Source of the DNA: Hydrogenophilales bacterium
GTDB taxonomy: Bacteria > Pseudomonadota > Gammaproteobacteria > Burkholderiales > Thiobacillaceae
DNA: 64,000 nucleotides
Reading direction: 5' to 3'
Assembly (NCBI GenBank): GCA_023258975.1
Contig: JAHFRD010000010.1
Span: 1-64,000 of the forward strand
Of this stretch, positions 44,725-53,922 are shown in pieces (the first letter of the stretch is position 1; each line of letters begins with the position of its first letter). The translations under genes and the position numbers were made by a program. The notes beneath the pieces were generated by a model, which worked only from the letters and a program-made list of their open reading frames with translations, made no database searches and was not told the DNA's origin.

Positions 44725-47700
44725 ATGATTGAACCCCCGCTTTCCACCCCGCCAAGCCTACCCCACCTGGAGTTCCCCGAGGCGCTGCCGGTTTCCGCCC
44801 GCCGCGCGGACATCGCCGCCGCCTTGCTGGCGCATCAGGTCATCATCGTCTGTGGCGAGACCGGTTCCGGCAAGACCACGCAGTTGCCCAAGATCGCGCT
44901 CGCCGCCGGGCGCGGCATCGGCGGCCGCCTGGTGGGCATGACGCAGCCGCGCCGGATCGCGGCCAGGAGCGTGGCGGCGCGCATCGCCGAGGAAACGAAA
45001 TCCCGTCTCGGCGGCCTGGTCGGCTGGCAGGTGCGTTTCACCGATCAGGTCTCGAAGGAGAGTCGGATCAAGGTGATGACCGACGGCATCCTGCTCGCGG
45101 AAACCCAGTCCGACCCGGACTTCCGCGCCTACGACACCCTGATCCTCGACGAGGCGCACGAGCGCAGCCTCAACATCGACTTCCTGCTCGGCTACCTGAA
45201 GACATTGCTGCCACGGCGGCCCGATCTGAAACTGATCCTGTCCTCCGCGACCCTGGAGGCCGACCGCTTCTCCGCCTATTTCAATGGCGCGCCGGTGCTG
45301 GAGGTATCGGGGCGGACTTATCCGGTGGAGATGCGTTATCGCACGCTGGAACGCGAATCGGGCAAGTCTGCGTCAACGCGGCAAGACAGCGGGGGCGCCG
45401 CGAAAGAGGAAGAGCCCGACTACGACCTCGCCCTGATCCACGCCGTCGATGAACTCGCCGCCGCCGGCCCCGGCGACATCCTGGTGTTTCTGCCGGGCGA
45501 GCGGGAGATACGCGAGGCGCACGAGGCGCTGCGCAAACACCATCCGCCGCAGACCGAGATTTTGCCGCTGTTCGCCCGCCTCTCGGTTTCCGATCAGGAG
45601 AAAGTGTTCCAGTCGCACGGCGGCCGCCGCATCGTGCTGGCCACCAACGTCGCGGAAACCTCGCTCACCGTGCCCGGCATCCGTTATGTGGTGGACACCG
45701 GCCTGGCGCGGGTGAAGCGCTACTCCATCCGCAACAAGATCGAACAACTCAAGGTGGAAAAGATCGCGCAGTCTTCCGCCAACCAGCGCGCCGGGCGCTG
45801 CGGCCGGGTTGCGGCGGGCATCTGCATCCGCCTCTACGACGAACAGGACTTCCTCGCCCGGCCGAAATACACCACGCCGGAACTGCTGCGCTCCTCGCTG
45901 GCCGGCGTCATCCTGCGCATGAAATCGCTGCGCCTGCCGGACATCGAGGTGTTTCCCTTCCTCGACGTTCCGGAAGGCAAGCGCATCCGCGACGGCCAGC
46001 AATTGTTGGGCGAACTCGGCGCCCTCGATGAACGCGGCCGACTGAGTGGCATCGGCAAACAGCTCGCCCGCCTGCCGGTCGATCCGCGCATCGGCCGCAT
46101 GCTGATCGCCGCCCAGGATCGCGGCTGCCTGCATGAAGTGCTCATCATCGCCGCCTTCCTTTCCGTGCAGGACCCGCGCGAGCGGCCGCTGGAGGCACAG
46201 GAAGCGGCCGACCAGAAGCATCGCCGTTTTATTGACCCCGACTCCGATTTCATCAGCCTGCTCAAGCTCTGGGCGCACATCGACCAACTCAGCCTGCACC
46301 GCAAATCGCAACGCAAATTCCGTGACGCGCTGAAGGCCGATTTTCTCTCCCCCAACCGGGTGCGCGAATGGCGCGACGTGTACGCGCAACTGACCACGCA
46401 GGTGAAGGAAATGGGCTGGCATGTGGCGGAATCGGCGCCGCCAGGTAGCGCCGGCGTCTCGCCGGCTGCCTCCAAGACGCCGGCGGGGACGCCGGCGCTA
46501 CAGAGCGAGCCACCCGAAATCCCCTACGCCGCGCTGCACCAGGCACTCCTCCCCGGCCTCCTCGGCAACCTCGGCATGCTCACCGAGGAGGGTGTCTATC
46601 TCGGCGCCCGCGAGATGAAGTTCTGGATATTCCCCGGCTCCGGCGTGAAGAAGAAACCCAAGTGGCTGCTCGCTTCCGAGATCGTGGAAACCAAGCGGGT
46701 CTACGCGCGCATGGTGGCGAAGATCGAGCCGGAATGGATCGAACACGCGGCCCGGCACCTGCTCAAGGTGTCCTATAGCGACCCACATTGGGCGAAGAAA
46801 CCGGCGCACGTGGCGGCGTCCATGCGCGCCACCTTGTATGGCCTGCCGATCGTGAACGGCCGCCGCGTGCACTACGGCCCGATCGACCCGGTGCTGTCGC
46901 GCGAGCTATTCATAAGAGGCGCTTTGGTCGAGGGCGAATTCGAGACGCGCGCGCCCTGGTTCGAACACAACCGCCGCCTGCTGGAGGAGATCGACGACCT
47001 CGCCCATCGCGCCCGCAACGCCCGCATCGCCGTGGACGAGCACCGTCTTTACGCCTTCTTCGACGCGCGCGTGCCGCAAGGCATCCACAACGGCGCCGCC
47101 TTCGACAAATGGCGGCGCGAGGCGGAAAACGCCCATCCGCGCCTGCTCCATCTGGAGCGCGCCGACCTGCTGGCCGACGACCACGACAGCCAGGAGCGGG
47201 CGCATTTTCAAAATTTCCCGCCGCAACTGGAACTCAACGGCGCCCGCTATCCGCTGGCCTACCGCTTCGACCCCGGCGCGGCCGACGACGGCGTCACCCT
47301 GATCGTGCCGCTCGCCGCCTTGAACCAGATTTCCCCGGCGCGTTGCGAATGGCTGGTGCCCGGCCTGCTGGAGGAAAAGATCGCCGCCCTCATCAAGAGC
47401 CTGCCGCAATCCATCCGCCGCGCCTTCGTGCCGGTTCCGGAATACGCCAGGGCCGCAGCGGCGGCTCTTCTCCCCTCCCCCGCCGGGGGTGAGGGAGCAC
47501 CGCCCACCCCACCACTGACCGACGCTTTAGCCGCCTTCCTCGCAAAATCCACCGGTCAGCTCATCCCGCGCGACGCCTGGCGGCCGGAAGCCCTGGCGCC
47601 ACATCTGATCATGAATTTCCGGGTTCAGGACGAAGCCGGCAAGACCCTGGCCGAAGGCCGCGACCTTTCCGCCCTGCGCCAGGAACTGGGCGGCGCCGCC

Positions 47701-48627
47701 AGCGAGGAACTGGCGCGCTCAGTTGGCCAGTTCACCGGCGAATTCCAGCGCGACCCGATCACGAGATGGGATTTTGGCAACCTCGGCGGCGAGCTCCCCG
47801 AAACGGCAAACGTCGCCAGCGGCGGCCGCGTCGTCGCCGCCTTCCCGGCCCTGCATTGCGTCGATGGCCAAGTCGGCCTGCGCCTGTTCGACCAACTTGC
47901 CGAAGCCCGCGCCGCCCACCGCCTGGGCGTGGCCCGCCTGCTCTGGATGGGCTTCCCCGAACTCATGAAACAGAGCGAGCGCGATCTGGCCGCGCGCCTG
48001 AAACCCGCCTGCCTGCAATACGCCCTGCTATTCAAGGGCGCGTCATGCCCCGGCCTGGCCCGCGACGTGCTGGCCGCCGCCGTGCTCGGCCTGCGCGACG
48101 TATCCGACATCCGTTCCCAGTCCGCCTTCACCGAAGCCGCGCAAGCGATTCGCCCGCGCCTGCCGGAAGCCGTCGCCCGGCTCGCCAACACGGCGACGGA
48201 ATGCCTCGCCGCCGCGCATCGCCTGTCCCAGGCTCTGAACAAGGCGCCCGCCGCCTGGAAAGCCACGGCCACGGATCTGCGCGAGCAACTCGATTCCCTG
48301 GTGTTTCCCGGCTTCCTGGCCAGCCACCCCGGTGAGCGCCTGGCGCACCTCCCCCGCTACCTCAAGGCGATGGAACTGCGCCTGGCCAAGCTTCCCAACC
48401 AGCCCGCGCGCGACGCCGCCGCGCAACGCGAGATGGCCCCCCTGCGCACCGCCTGGCGCGCCCGCGTGGAGCGCCAGAAAGCCACCGGCCAGACCGATCC
48501 GGCGCTGGATGCCTTCCGCTGGCAACTGGAGGAACTGCGCGTCTCCCTGTTCGCCCAGGAACTGAGGACTCCGGATCCGGTATCGGTAAAAAGGCTGGAA
48601 AAACGCTGGGCGGAAATCGTGGGTTGA
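44725..48627 (+). CDS. hrpA: ATP-dependent RNA helicase HrpA
   Basis: A 1300-residue DEAH-box helicase linked to rescue of stalled ribosomes. Motifs: GETGSGKTTQLPKIAL, TQPRRIAARSVA, DEAH in LILDEAHERSLNIDF, SSATLEADRF, TNVAETSLTVPGI and QRAGRCGRV. The C-terminal OB and DUF3418 parts follow. Two in-frame repeat insertions are visible: 46445-46501 encodes GSAGVSPAASKTPAGTPAL, and 47469-47498 encodes part of LLPSPAGGEGAPPTPP. Both fall in non-conserved linkers, so the enzyme is probably active. Confidence 0.96.
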   Translation: MIEPPLSTPPSLPHLEFPEALPVSARRADIAAALLAHQVIIVCGETGSGKTTQLPKIALAAGRGIGGRLVGMTQPRRIAARSVAARIAEETKSRLGGLVGWQVRFTDQVSKESRIKVMTDGILLAETQSDPDFRAYDTLILDEAHERSLNIDFLLGYLKTLLPRRPDLKLILSSATLEADRFSAYFNGAPVLEVSGRTYPVEMRYRTLERESGKSASTRQDSGGAAKEEEPDYDLALIHAVDELAAAGPGDILVFLPGEREIREAHEALRKHHPPQTEILPLFARLSVSDQEKVFQSHGGRRIVLATNVAETSLTVPGIRYVVDTGLARVKRYSIRNKIEQLKVEKIAQSSANQRAGRCGRVAAGICIRLYDEQDFLARPKYTTPELLRSSLAGVILRMKSLRLPDIEVFPFLDVPEGKRIRDGQQLLGELGALDERGRLSGIGKQLARLPVDPRIGRMLIAAQDRGCLHEVLIIAAFLSVQDPRERPLEAQEAADQKHRRFIDPDSDFISLLKLWAHIDQLSLHRKSQRKFRDALKADFLSPNRVREWRDVYAQLTTQVKEMGWHVAESAPPGSAGVSPAASKTPAGTPALQSEPPEIPYAALHQALLPGLLGNLGMLTEEGVYLGAREMKFWIFPGSGVKKKPKWLLASEIVETKRVYARMVAKIEPEWIEHAARHLLKVSYSDPHWAKKPAHVAASMRATLYGLPIVNGRRVHYGPIDPVLSRELFIRGALVEGEFETRAPWFEHNRRLLEEIDDLAHRARNARIAVDEHRLYAFFDARVPQGIHNGAAFDKWRREAENAHPRLLHLERADLLADDHDSQERAHFQNFPPQLELNGARYPLAYRFDPGAADDGVTLIVPLAALNQISPARCEWLVPGLLEEKIAALIKSLPQSIRRAFVPVPEYARAAAAALLPSPAGGEGAPPTPPLTDALAAFLAKSTGQLIPRDAWRPEALAPHLIMNFRVQDEAGKTLAEGRDLSALRQELGGAASEELARSVGQFTGEFQRDPITRWDFGNLGGELPETANVASGGRVVAAFPALHCVDGQVGLRLFDQLAEARAAHRLGVARLLWMGFPELMKQSERDLAARLKPACLQYALLFKGASCPGLARDVLAAAVLGLRDVSDIRSQSAFTEAAQAIRPRLPEAVARLANTATECLAAAHRLSQALNKAPAAWKATATDLREQLDSLVFPGFLASHPGERLAHLPRYLKAMELRLAKLPNQPARDAAAQREMAPLRTAWRARVERQKATGQTDPALDAFRWQLEELRVSLFAQELRTPDPVSVKRLEKRWAEIVG
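46445..46501. repeat. Family B repeat inserted in frame in hrpA
   Basis: Left arm GTAGCGCCGGCGTCTCGCCG at 46445-46466 and an imperfect right arm at 46479-46501. It is the same unit as the intergenic copies at 12288-12434 and 16808-16862. Confidence 0.85.
47469..47498. repeat. Second repeat (CCCCTCCCCCGCCGGGGGTG) inside hrpA
   Basis: A GC-rich palindromic unit, CTCCCCTCCCCCGCCGGGGG followed by TGAGGGAG, read in frame. A related unit (CCCTCTCCCGCAGGCGGGAG) lies within the MITE-like element at 50421-50444. Confidence 0.6.
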
Positions 48628-48648
48628 GACACCCCGCCCGCCGCGCGC

Positions 48649-48675
48649 TCAAGTTTCGTCTCCCGCCGCCGTTAA
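48649..48675 (+). promoter_or_regulatory. Sigma-28 (FliA)-like promoter of the CxxCH MCP gene
   Basis: TCAAGTTT, exactly 11 bases, GCCGTTAA: 7 of 8 in each box against the FliA consensus TAAAGTTT-N11-GCCGATAA. It lies 37 bases before the GTG start. Confidence 0.75.
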
Positions 48676-48711
48676 GGCAGGCAATCTCAAAAAGAATGGA
48701 CGGAGACCCCC

Positions 48712-50331
48712 GTGAAGTCGCTTGCTTTCTGCACCGGCACCATCGCTTCCAGAATTCTCGCCTTCACGGCGGGCCTGTTTCTGATCCTCCTCGCCACTTC
48801 CCTGATTCATAGCCATTACGCACAGAAGAACCTGGCGGAGGAGTTTGTCGGCGGCCATGTCGCCGGCATCGCGGACACTTATTTCGATGGCCTGAACAAG
48901 TTGATGCTGACCGGCGGCATGGCGACGCGCGACGAACTCGCGCGGCAGATCAAGGCGCTACCCAATGTGCTGGAGGCCAGGGTCATCCGCGGCGACGCCG
49001 TGATCGGGCAGTACGGCCCGGCGGACAGCAAGGAAATGGCGAGCGACGAACTGGATCGCGCCGCCTTGCAAGGCAAGGAAACCGCGCGCATCGAGGAAAG
49101 CGGGCAGGGGCGCAGGCTTACCCTGGCGCGGCCGTTCCGGGCCAGCGAAAAAACCCGTGGGGTCAACTGCCTGGGTTGCCACGGCGTACCCGCCGGTACC
49201 GTGCTGGGCGTGGTGCGTGTCAGCTACGATCTGGCGCCCGTGGATGCGCGCATCCGCAACGCGGGCCTGGCCAGCCTGGGCATCCACGGCGTGCTGTTCC
49301 TCATCGGCATGGCCTTGCTCATCCTGGCCCTGCGCCGCACCGTGGCGGCGCCGATCAACCGCCTGACCGCGCTGATGTCCCGGGTCGAACAGGAGTCCGA
49401 TCTAAACCTGCGCATTCCGGTCGATGGCAAGGATGAAATCGCCCGCGCGGCAAGCGCTTTCAACACCATGATGGAACGTTTCGCCGAAATCATCCGCCAG
49501 GTCGGTGGCGCCACCCGCAATCTCAGCCAGGTGGCCGGCCATCTGGTCATGGTCACCACCCGCACCCAGGCCGGCGTCGACAAGCAACTCGGAGACACCG
49601 AACTCCTGGCCGCCACGCTGTCGCGACTCGCCGGCAGCGTGCAGGAAGTGGCGCATAACACCCAGGAGGCGGCCGACGCCGCGCGCCAGGCCGACGGCGA
49701 TGCAAAGGAAGGAACGAAGACCGCCACCAGCGCCCTGGGCGCCATTTCCGCCATGTCGGAACAACTGGAGCAGGCGGTGCGGGTCATCCAGCGCCTCGAT
49801 ACCGATAGCCGCGACATTGGCCGGGTGATCGGCCTGATCCGTGAAATCGCCGAACAAACCAACCTGCTCGCGCTCAACGCCGCCATCGAGGCCGCCCGCG
49901 CCGGTGAACAGGGGCGCGGTTTCGCCGTGGTCGCCGATGAAGTGCGCACTTTGGCGCAACGCACCCAGTCCGCCACCGAGGAAATCGAGAGCATCATCGT
50001 CATGGTGCAGGGGCGCGCCAAGGAAGCCGTGGGCGCGATCCAGAGCGCGGAAGAGAAAACCAACTCCAGCGTGAAGAGCGTCGAGGAAAGCGCCGAGGCG
50101 CTCGCCACCATTTCCGGGTCGGTGGGCGTCATCACCCGCATGAACGCCCAGATCGCGGCCAGCTCGAAAGGCCAGAGCAGCGCGGCGGACAGCATCAACC
50201 AGAAACTCGGCGACATCGGCGCCGTTGCCCGCGAAGCCTCCAGCCACGCCCACGATACCCACGGCGCCAGCGAACGGCTCGCCGGTCTGGCGCGGGAACT
50301 GGAAAGCCTGGTGAATCAGTTCCGGGTGTAG
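48712..50331 (+). CDS. Methyl-accepting chemotaxis protein with periplasmic CxxCH (heme c) motif
   Basis: A 539-residue transmembrane receptor. GTG 48712 has GGAG six bases upstream. A membrane segment (about 11-31) and a second one (about 185-207) flank a periplasmic domain containing CLGCH at residue 153, a c-type heme attachment motif like those in the two GGDEF-EAL proteins at the start of the window. HAMP follows ([20 protein letters not shown]), then the MCP signalling domain with [20 protein letters not shown]. It ends LVNQFRV, close to the LNQFQT end of the short MCP. It may be a redox or gas sensor for motility. Confidence 0.92.
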   Translation: MKSLAFCTGTIASRILAFTAGLFLILLATSLIHSHYAQKNLAEEFVGGHVAGIADTYFDGLNKLMLTGGMATRDELARQIKALPNVLEARVIRGDAVIGQYGPADSKEMASDELDRAALQGKETARIEESGQGRRLTLARPFRASEKTRGVNCLGCHGVPAGTVLGVVRVSYDLAPVDARIRNAGLASLGIHGVLFLIGMALLILALRRTVAAPINRLTALMSRVEQESDLNLRIPVDGKDEIARAASAFNTMMERFAEIIRQVGGATRNLSQVAGHLVMVTTRTQAGVDKQLGDTELLAATLSRLAGSVQEVAHNTQEAADAARQADGDAKEGTKTATSALGAISAMSEQLEQAVRVIQRLDTDSRDIGRVIGLIREIAEQTNLLALNAAIEAARAGEQGRGFAVVADEVRTLAQRTQSATEEIESIIVMVQGRAKEAVGAIQSAEEKTNSSVKSVEESAEALATISGSVGVITRMNAQIAASSKGQSSAADSINQKLGDIGAVAREASSHAHDTHGASERLAGLARELESLVNQFRV

Positions 50332-50623
50332 CGGATGGTCGGGTTCACTTTCATGGATCAACGAGCCACCCCTGATGATGAAACATCCCGCACACCTCCG
50401 CCGCTCGCAAAAGGCACGTCCCCTCTCCCGCAGGCGGGAGAGGGTTAGGGTGAGGAGCGGTGCTTACGTGGTCACGCTGGGCGAGCCCCCTCATCTCCGG
50501 CCCTTCTGATGAAGCCTCTACCCTTCGGCATCCCGCCCGCAGGAGCAGGGAGCAAACCGTGTTTCATCATCAATAGTGGCTCGTCGAGGCATGAAAGTTA
50601 GCGAAGCGTAACCCGACCATCCG
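50332..50623. mobile_element. MITE-like element with long imperfect terminal inverted repeats
   Basis: The left arm (50332-50384: CGGATGGTCGGGTT, CTTTCATG, ACGAGCCAC, TGATGATGAAAC) is matched in inverted order by the right arm (50561-50623), with small indels. The ~175-bp interior carries a hairpin (50421-50431 / 50434-50444) and no gene. No transposase is present, so it would depend on one elsewhere. The left edge starts at the base after the MCP stop codon. Target-site duplications were not evident. Confidence 0.7.
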
Positions 50624-50768
50624 TTCGGGCCACCCCGAACACCAGCGCGACAATCAGGGCCGCCAACCCCGCGCCCGCCTCCCCGGTCACGCCCCAGGCG
50701 GCGCCGGCCACGATCATCACGGGATAGATCACGGCGGACAAACGAGCGGTCGGATCGGTCGCATTCAT
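50598..50768 (-). CDS. Possible small membrane protein (56 aa)
   Basis: A short frame from ATG 50768 encodes two hydrophobic stretches (LSAVIYPVMIVAGAAW and AGLAALIVALVFGVA), which could be a two-span membrane peptide. Its last codons (GRVTLR and stop) come from the right arm of the MITE-like element, so the end may have been replaced by the insertion. No strong ribosome binding site is seen. Confidence 0.4.
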   Translation of the reverse strand: MNATDPTARLSAVIYPVMIVAGAAWGVTGEAGAGLAALIVALVFGVARTDGRVTLR

Positions 50769-50923
50769 GTCGGTCTCACAAAGAATCGGGGTAGCGAGAT
50801 GATGCTCGCCAAGAGGCTCACCAGATGAGCCAACAGCAAAGCCGCCAGCGGCATGGCATGAGCCGGCCTCCCGCGCGCGGGAGTGATACGCTGCCGCCTT
50901 CCATTGCCACAGCGAGGATTCCG

Positions 50924-51928
50924 ATGGATCGCACGGAACGCTTCTACAAGATCGACCAGTTGCTCACCGAGCGCCTCGTGGTGCCGTTCGACGGCCTGCT
51001 GGCCGCGCTGGAAATCTCTCGCGCCACGCTCAAGCGCGACCTGCTCTATCTGCGCGACCGCCTCAATGCCCCCATCGTCTGGGATCGCGCGGCCGGCGGC
51101 TATCGCTATGCCGGACAGGCGGCGCCAGGCGGCTTGCGCGCCGGCGCTCGCTTCGAACTGCCCGGGCTGTGGTTCAACGCACAGGAAATCCATGCCCTGC
51201 TGACCATGCGGCATCTGCTCGCCGGCCTGGATCGGGGTGGCCTCCTTGGCCCCCATGTACAGCCTCTGATGGCGCGCCTCAATGGCCTCATGGGGACGGC
51301 CGACGATAGCGCGGAAGAGGTGCGCAAACGGGTGCGCGTCATCGGCATGGCCGCCCGCAAACTGGACCTCGCGCAGTTCGAGCGGGTGGGCTCCGCCCTG
51401 CTGCGCCGCAAGCGGCTGCTCCTCACTTACCACGCGCGCGGCAGCGGCGAAGTCAGTGAGCGGGAAGTGTCGCCGCAACGCCTGGTGCATTACCGCGAGA
51501 ACTGGTACCTGGATGCCTGGTGCCATTTGCGCTGCGGGCTGCGCAACTTTTCCGTGGACGCCATCGAACGCGCGGAAATCCTGGAAAAACCCGCGCGTAG
51601 CCTGGTCGAAAAAACGCTGAACAAGACGCTTGGCGCCGGCTACGGCATTTTTTCCGGTAGCCGGCTGCAATGGGCCAGACTCCGCTTCAGCCCGGAGCGA
51701 TCACGCTGGGTGGCGTCCGAGCGATGGCATCCCAGGCAGAAAGGGCACCTGGAAGCCGATGGCGCTTTTTTGCTGGAACTTCCCTATGCTGATGATCGGG
51801 AACTGGTCATGGACATTCTCAAGTACGGCCCGGATTGCGAAGTGCTGGGGCCGGATGCGCTGAGGCGGCGGGTGTGTGAGCAGGTGGCGGCAACGCAGGC
51901 CCTTTACCGGCAGCCCACTCCCGCCTGA
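50924..51928 (+). CDS. HTH/WYL-domain transcriptional regulator
   Basis: A 334-residue YafY-like regulator. The start at ATG 50924 has GAGG upstream. The N-terminal winged helix (RFYKIDQLLTERLVVPFDGL, ISRATLKRDLLYLRDRL) is followed by a WYL domain (VHYRENWYLDAWCHLRCGLR) and a WCX-type C-terminus. WYL regulators often respond to nucleotides or nucleic acids, including in defence and DNA-damage settings. No obvious target operon lies next to it. Confidence 0.9.
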   Translation: MDRTERFYKIDQLLTERLVVPFDGLLAALEISRATLKRDLLYLRDRLNAPIVWDRAAGGYRYAGQAAPGGLRAGARFELPGLWFNAQEIHALLTMRHLLAGLDRGGLLGPHVQPLMARLNGLMGTADDSAEEVRKRVRVIGMAARKLDLAQFERVGSALLRRKRLLLTYHARGSGEVSEREVSPQRLVHYRENWYLDAWCHLRCGLRNFSVDAIERAEILEKPARSLVEKTLNKTLGAGYGIFSGSRLQWARLRFSPERSRWVASERWHPRQKGHLEADGAFLLELPYADDRELVMDILKYGPDCEVLGPDALRRRVCEQVAATQALYRQPTPA

Positions 51929-52050
51929 ATGCAAACATTGCGCCGACGCCACCCTGGTACAAAAATGCCAGCACACACAAACCGTTCTGCCCCATGCAAC
52001 AGGCAATAGCCGGATAATCCCGCATCTCTCAACCGTATGGCTTTGGATAT

Positions 52051-52884
52051 ATGCGAGTCGTCGTCGTCAGCGGACTTTCCGGATCCGGCAAGAGTGTCGC
52101 CCTCAAGGCGATGGAAGATGCCAACTTCTACTGCATCGACAACCTCCCCGCCGCCTTGCTGGCGGAGGCGGTGGAATATCTGCGTCTTCTCGGCATTCAG
52201 GACGCCGCGTTGAGCATCGACTCCCGTAGCGGCGGCAGCCTGGTCGGCCTGCCGGACGAGTTGGAGCGCATGCGGGCCAAGGTCGATCTGCGCGTCATCT
52301 TCCTCACCGCCAAGGATGAAGCCCTGGTCAAGCGATTCTCGGAGACGCGGCGGCGCCATCCCCTGAATACCGGCGAACACTCGCTGGAAGAGTGCATCCG
52401 CAAGGAACGCGAGATGCTGGCGCGGATTTCCGGAAACGCCCATCTGATGGACACCAGCGACCTCTCCGCCAACACCCTGCGCGACTGGATCAAGAACTTC
52501 CTCGACCTGCACAGCGCCAGCTTCACCCTGGTGTTCGAATCGTTCGGCTTCAAGCACGGCATTCCGATGGATGCCGATCTGGTGTTCGATGTGCGCTGCC
52601 TGCCCAATCCGCATTACGACCCCTATCTCAAGCCGCTGACCGGCCGCGATGCGGCTGTCATCGCGTTCCTGCAATCACAGGGACAGGTAACGGACATGCT
52701 GGAAGATATCCGCGTCTTCGTCGCCAAATGGTTGCCTTCCTACATCAAGGACAACCGCAGCTATTTCACCGTGGGCCTTGGCTGCACCGGCGGCCAGCAC
52801 CGCTCGGTCTACTTCGCGGAGACCCTGGCCGATCACTTCCAGGATGTCCAGCAGGTGCTGATCCGGCATCGTGAACTTTCCTGA
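52051..52884 (+). CDS. rapZ: RNase adapter protein RapZ
   Basis: A 277-residue P-loop protein. GLSGSGKSVALKAMED is the Walker A, FYCIDNLPAALL follows, and the C-terminal domain has VFESFGFKHGIPMDADLVFD and GCTGGQHRSVYFAE. In E. coli RapZ directs RNase E to the GlmZ small RNA and so controls amino-sugar synthesis. The usual neighbours ptsN/hprK are not beside it. Confidence 0.95.
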   Translation: MRVVVVSGLSGSGKSVALKAMEDANFYCIDNLPAALLAEAVEYLRLLGIQDAALSIDSRSGGSLVGLPDELERMRAKVDLRVIFLTAKDEALVKRFSETRRRHPLNTGEHSLEECIRKEREMLARISGNAHLMDTSDLSANTLRDWIKNFLDLHSASFTLVFESFGFKHGIPMDADLVFDVRCLPNPHYDPYLKPLTGRDAAVIAFLQSQGQVTDMLEDIRVFVAKWLPSYIKDNRSYFTVGLGCTGGQHRSVYFAETLADHFQDVQQVLIRHRELS

Positions 52885-53233
52885 CCCACCACGCCCCGGT
52901 GACTGGCTGATTCTGCTTGCCGGGCTCGCGCTGGTGGGCGGGTTGTGGATGCGCCAGGCGGGCAGCCTGGAAGGGCGCGTCATCGCGCGCCTGGACGGCA
53001 AGGTGGTGGCCGAGGCCAGCCTGCGCCTGAACCGCAGGCTGGAAATCAAAGGCCCATTGGGCGTCAGCCGCATCGAAATCCACGATGGCCGCGTGCGCGT
53101 CGCCAGCGACCCCAGTCCGCGCCAACTCTGTGTGCGCCAGGGCTGGATTCCGCCCGGGGGGGCCGCGGTCTGCCTGCCCAACCGGGTCAGTGTGGAAAAC
53201 GCGGCGGCGGGTTACGACACGCTCAATTACTGA
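52871..53233 (+). CDS. NusG domain II-containing protein
   Basis: A 120-residue membrane-anchored protein. It starts at GTG 52871, inside the end of rapZ. One N-terminal membrane segment (GDWLILLAGLALVGGLWM) precedes a NusG domain II fold with the end block VRQGWIPPGGAAVCLPNRV. In many bacteria this protein is encoded next to a Gx-transporter (heptaprenyl-diphosphate synthase component I-like) gene. That partner is present here, but about 1.1 kb away beyond three small genes. Confidence 0.85.
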   Translation: MNFPDPPRPGDWLILLAGLALVGGLWMRQAGSLEGRVIARLDGKVVAEASLRLNRRLEIKGPLGVSRIEIHDGRVRVASDPSPRQLCVRQGWIPPGGAAVCLPNRVSVENAAAGYDTLNY

Positions 53234-53456
53234 ACGAACGATCCTGCTCCAGGTGGGCGGTGGATTGCAGGGTTGTCGGCGGATCCCTTTCCGCCTCCTC
53301 CCATCCGTATCCCGGCAGCAGATAGAGGCCGGTTTTTTCCCGCGCGACGTCGGGCGCCTCAATGGCCTCGGGCATCCGCATGAAACGCCCGATCACCACA
53401 CCGGCCACAACCGCCACCCCCAACCAGGCCAACAAGCCGATCAGCAGTTCGCTCAT
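53223..53456 (-). CDS. Small single-span membrane protein
   Basis: A 77-residue protein with an N-terminal membrane helix (LIGLLAWLGVAVVAGVVIGR) and a hydrophilic tail. Its ATG overlaps the stop of the upstream HTH gene, so the two are coupled. It converges with the NusG-II gene with an 11-base overlap. No family recognised. Confidence 0.6.
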   Translation of the reverse strand: MSELLIGLLAWLGVAVVAGVVIGRFMRMPEAIEAPDVAREKTGLYLLPGYGWEEAERDPPTTLQSTAHLEQDRSFSN

Positions 53457-53692
53457 GGCGCCACCTCGCTCTCCGCTGCGCCCACCTGAGGAACCGTTTC
53501 GTTCGGATCCGGCAACAACACCTGCGCCAGCGTCAGGCCCAGCAGCGCGGCCAGCTTGGCGGCGGTAGCCGGCGAGGTACTCTGGATACGCCGCTCCAAA
53601 CGGGAAATACTGGCCGCCGACATGCCAACCGCGTCGGCCAGATCGTAGATGGACAACCCCCGTTCCAAACGGGCCTTTCTCAACGGACTCAT
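53453..53692 (-). CDS. Small XRE-family HTH regulator
   Basis: A 79-residue DNA-binding protein. ATG 53692 is preferred because GGAG lies six bases upstream; an in-frame GTG is four codons earlier. The helix-turn-helix is plain: LERGLSIYDLADAVGMSAASISRLERR. It is divergent from another XRE-type regulator and probably binds the shared control region at 53794-53870. Confidence 0.82.
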   Translation of the reverse strand: MSPLRKARLERGLSIYDLADAVGMSAASISRLERRIQSTSPATAAKLAALLGLTLAQVLLPDPNETVPQVGAAESEVAP

Positions 53693-53793
53693 CCCTTGCT
53701 CCACTTTTCTTGTTGTTCAGGTCGTTGGGCTCGATATTCGAGCCAGCCGGCCAGGCGGCCGACCATGCAAAACGTGGGCTAGTGTTCCGGAAC

Positions 53794-53870
53794 GCGCAAC
53801 GCGTGTCAACATTTCGTTGCGCGACTCGATTTAGGGTATCGTTGCGATTTCATGTTGCAGTCTGCGCAAC
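53794..53870. promoter_or_regulatory. Cluster of GTTGCGC/GCGCAAC operator-like sites
   Basis: Five related half-sites lie between two divergent HTH genes: GCGCAAC 53794-53800, GTTGCGC 53816-53822, GTTGCG 53841-53846, GTTGCA 53854-53859 and GCGCAAC 53864-53870. The first two and the last two form inverted pairs. They are likely operators for one or both regulators. Confidence 0.6.
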
Positions 53871-53922
53871 TAGCGGTCAGCATGGCGGGCCGGGAATATT
53901 TGAAAAAAATGAACAGACCAGA

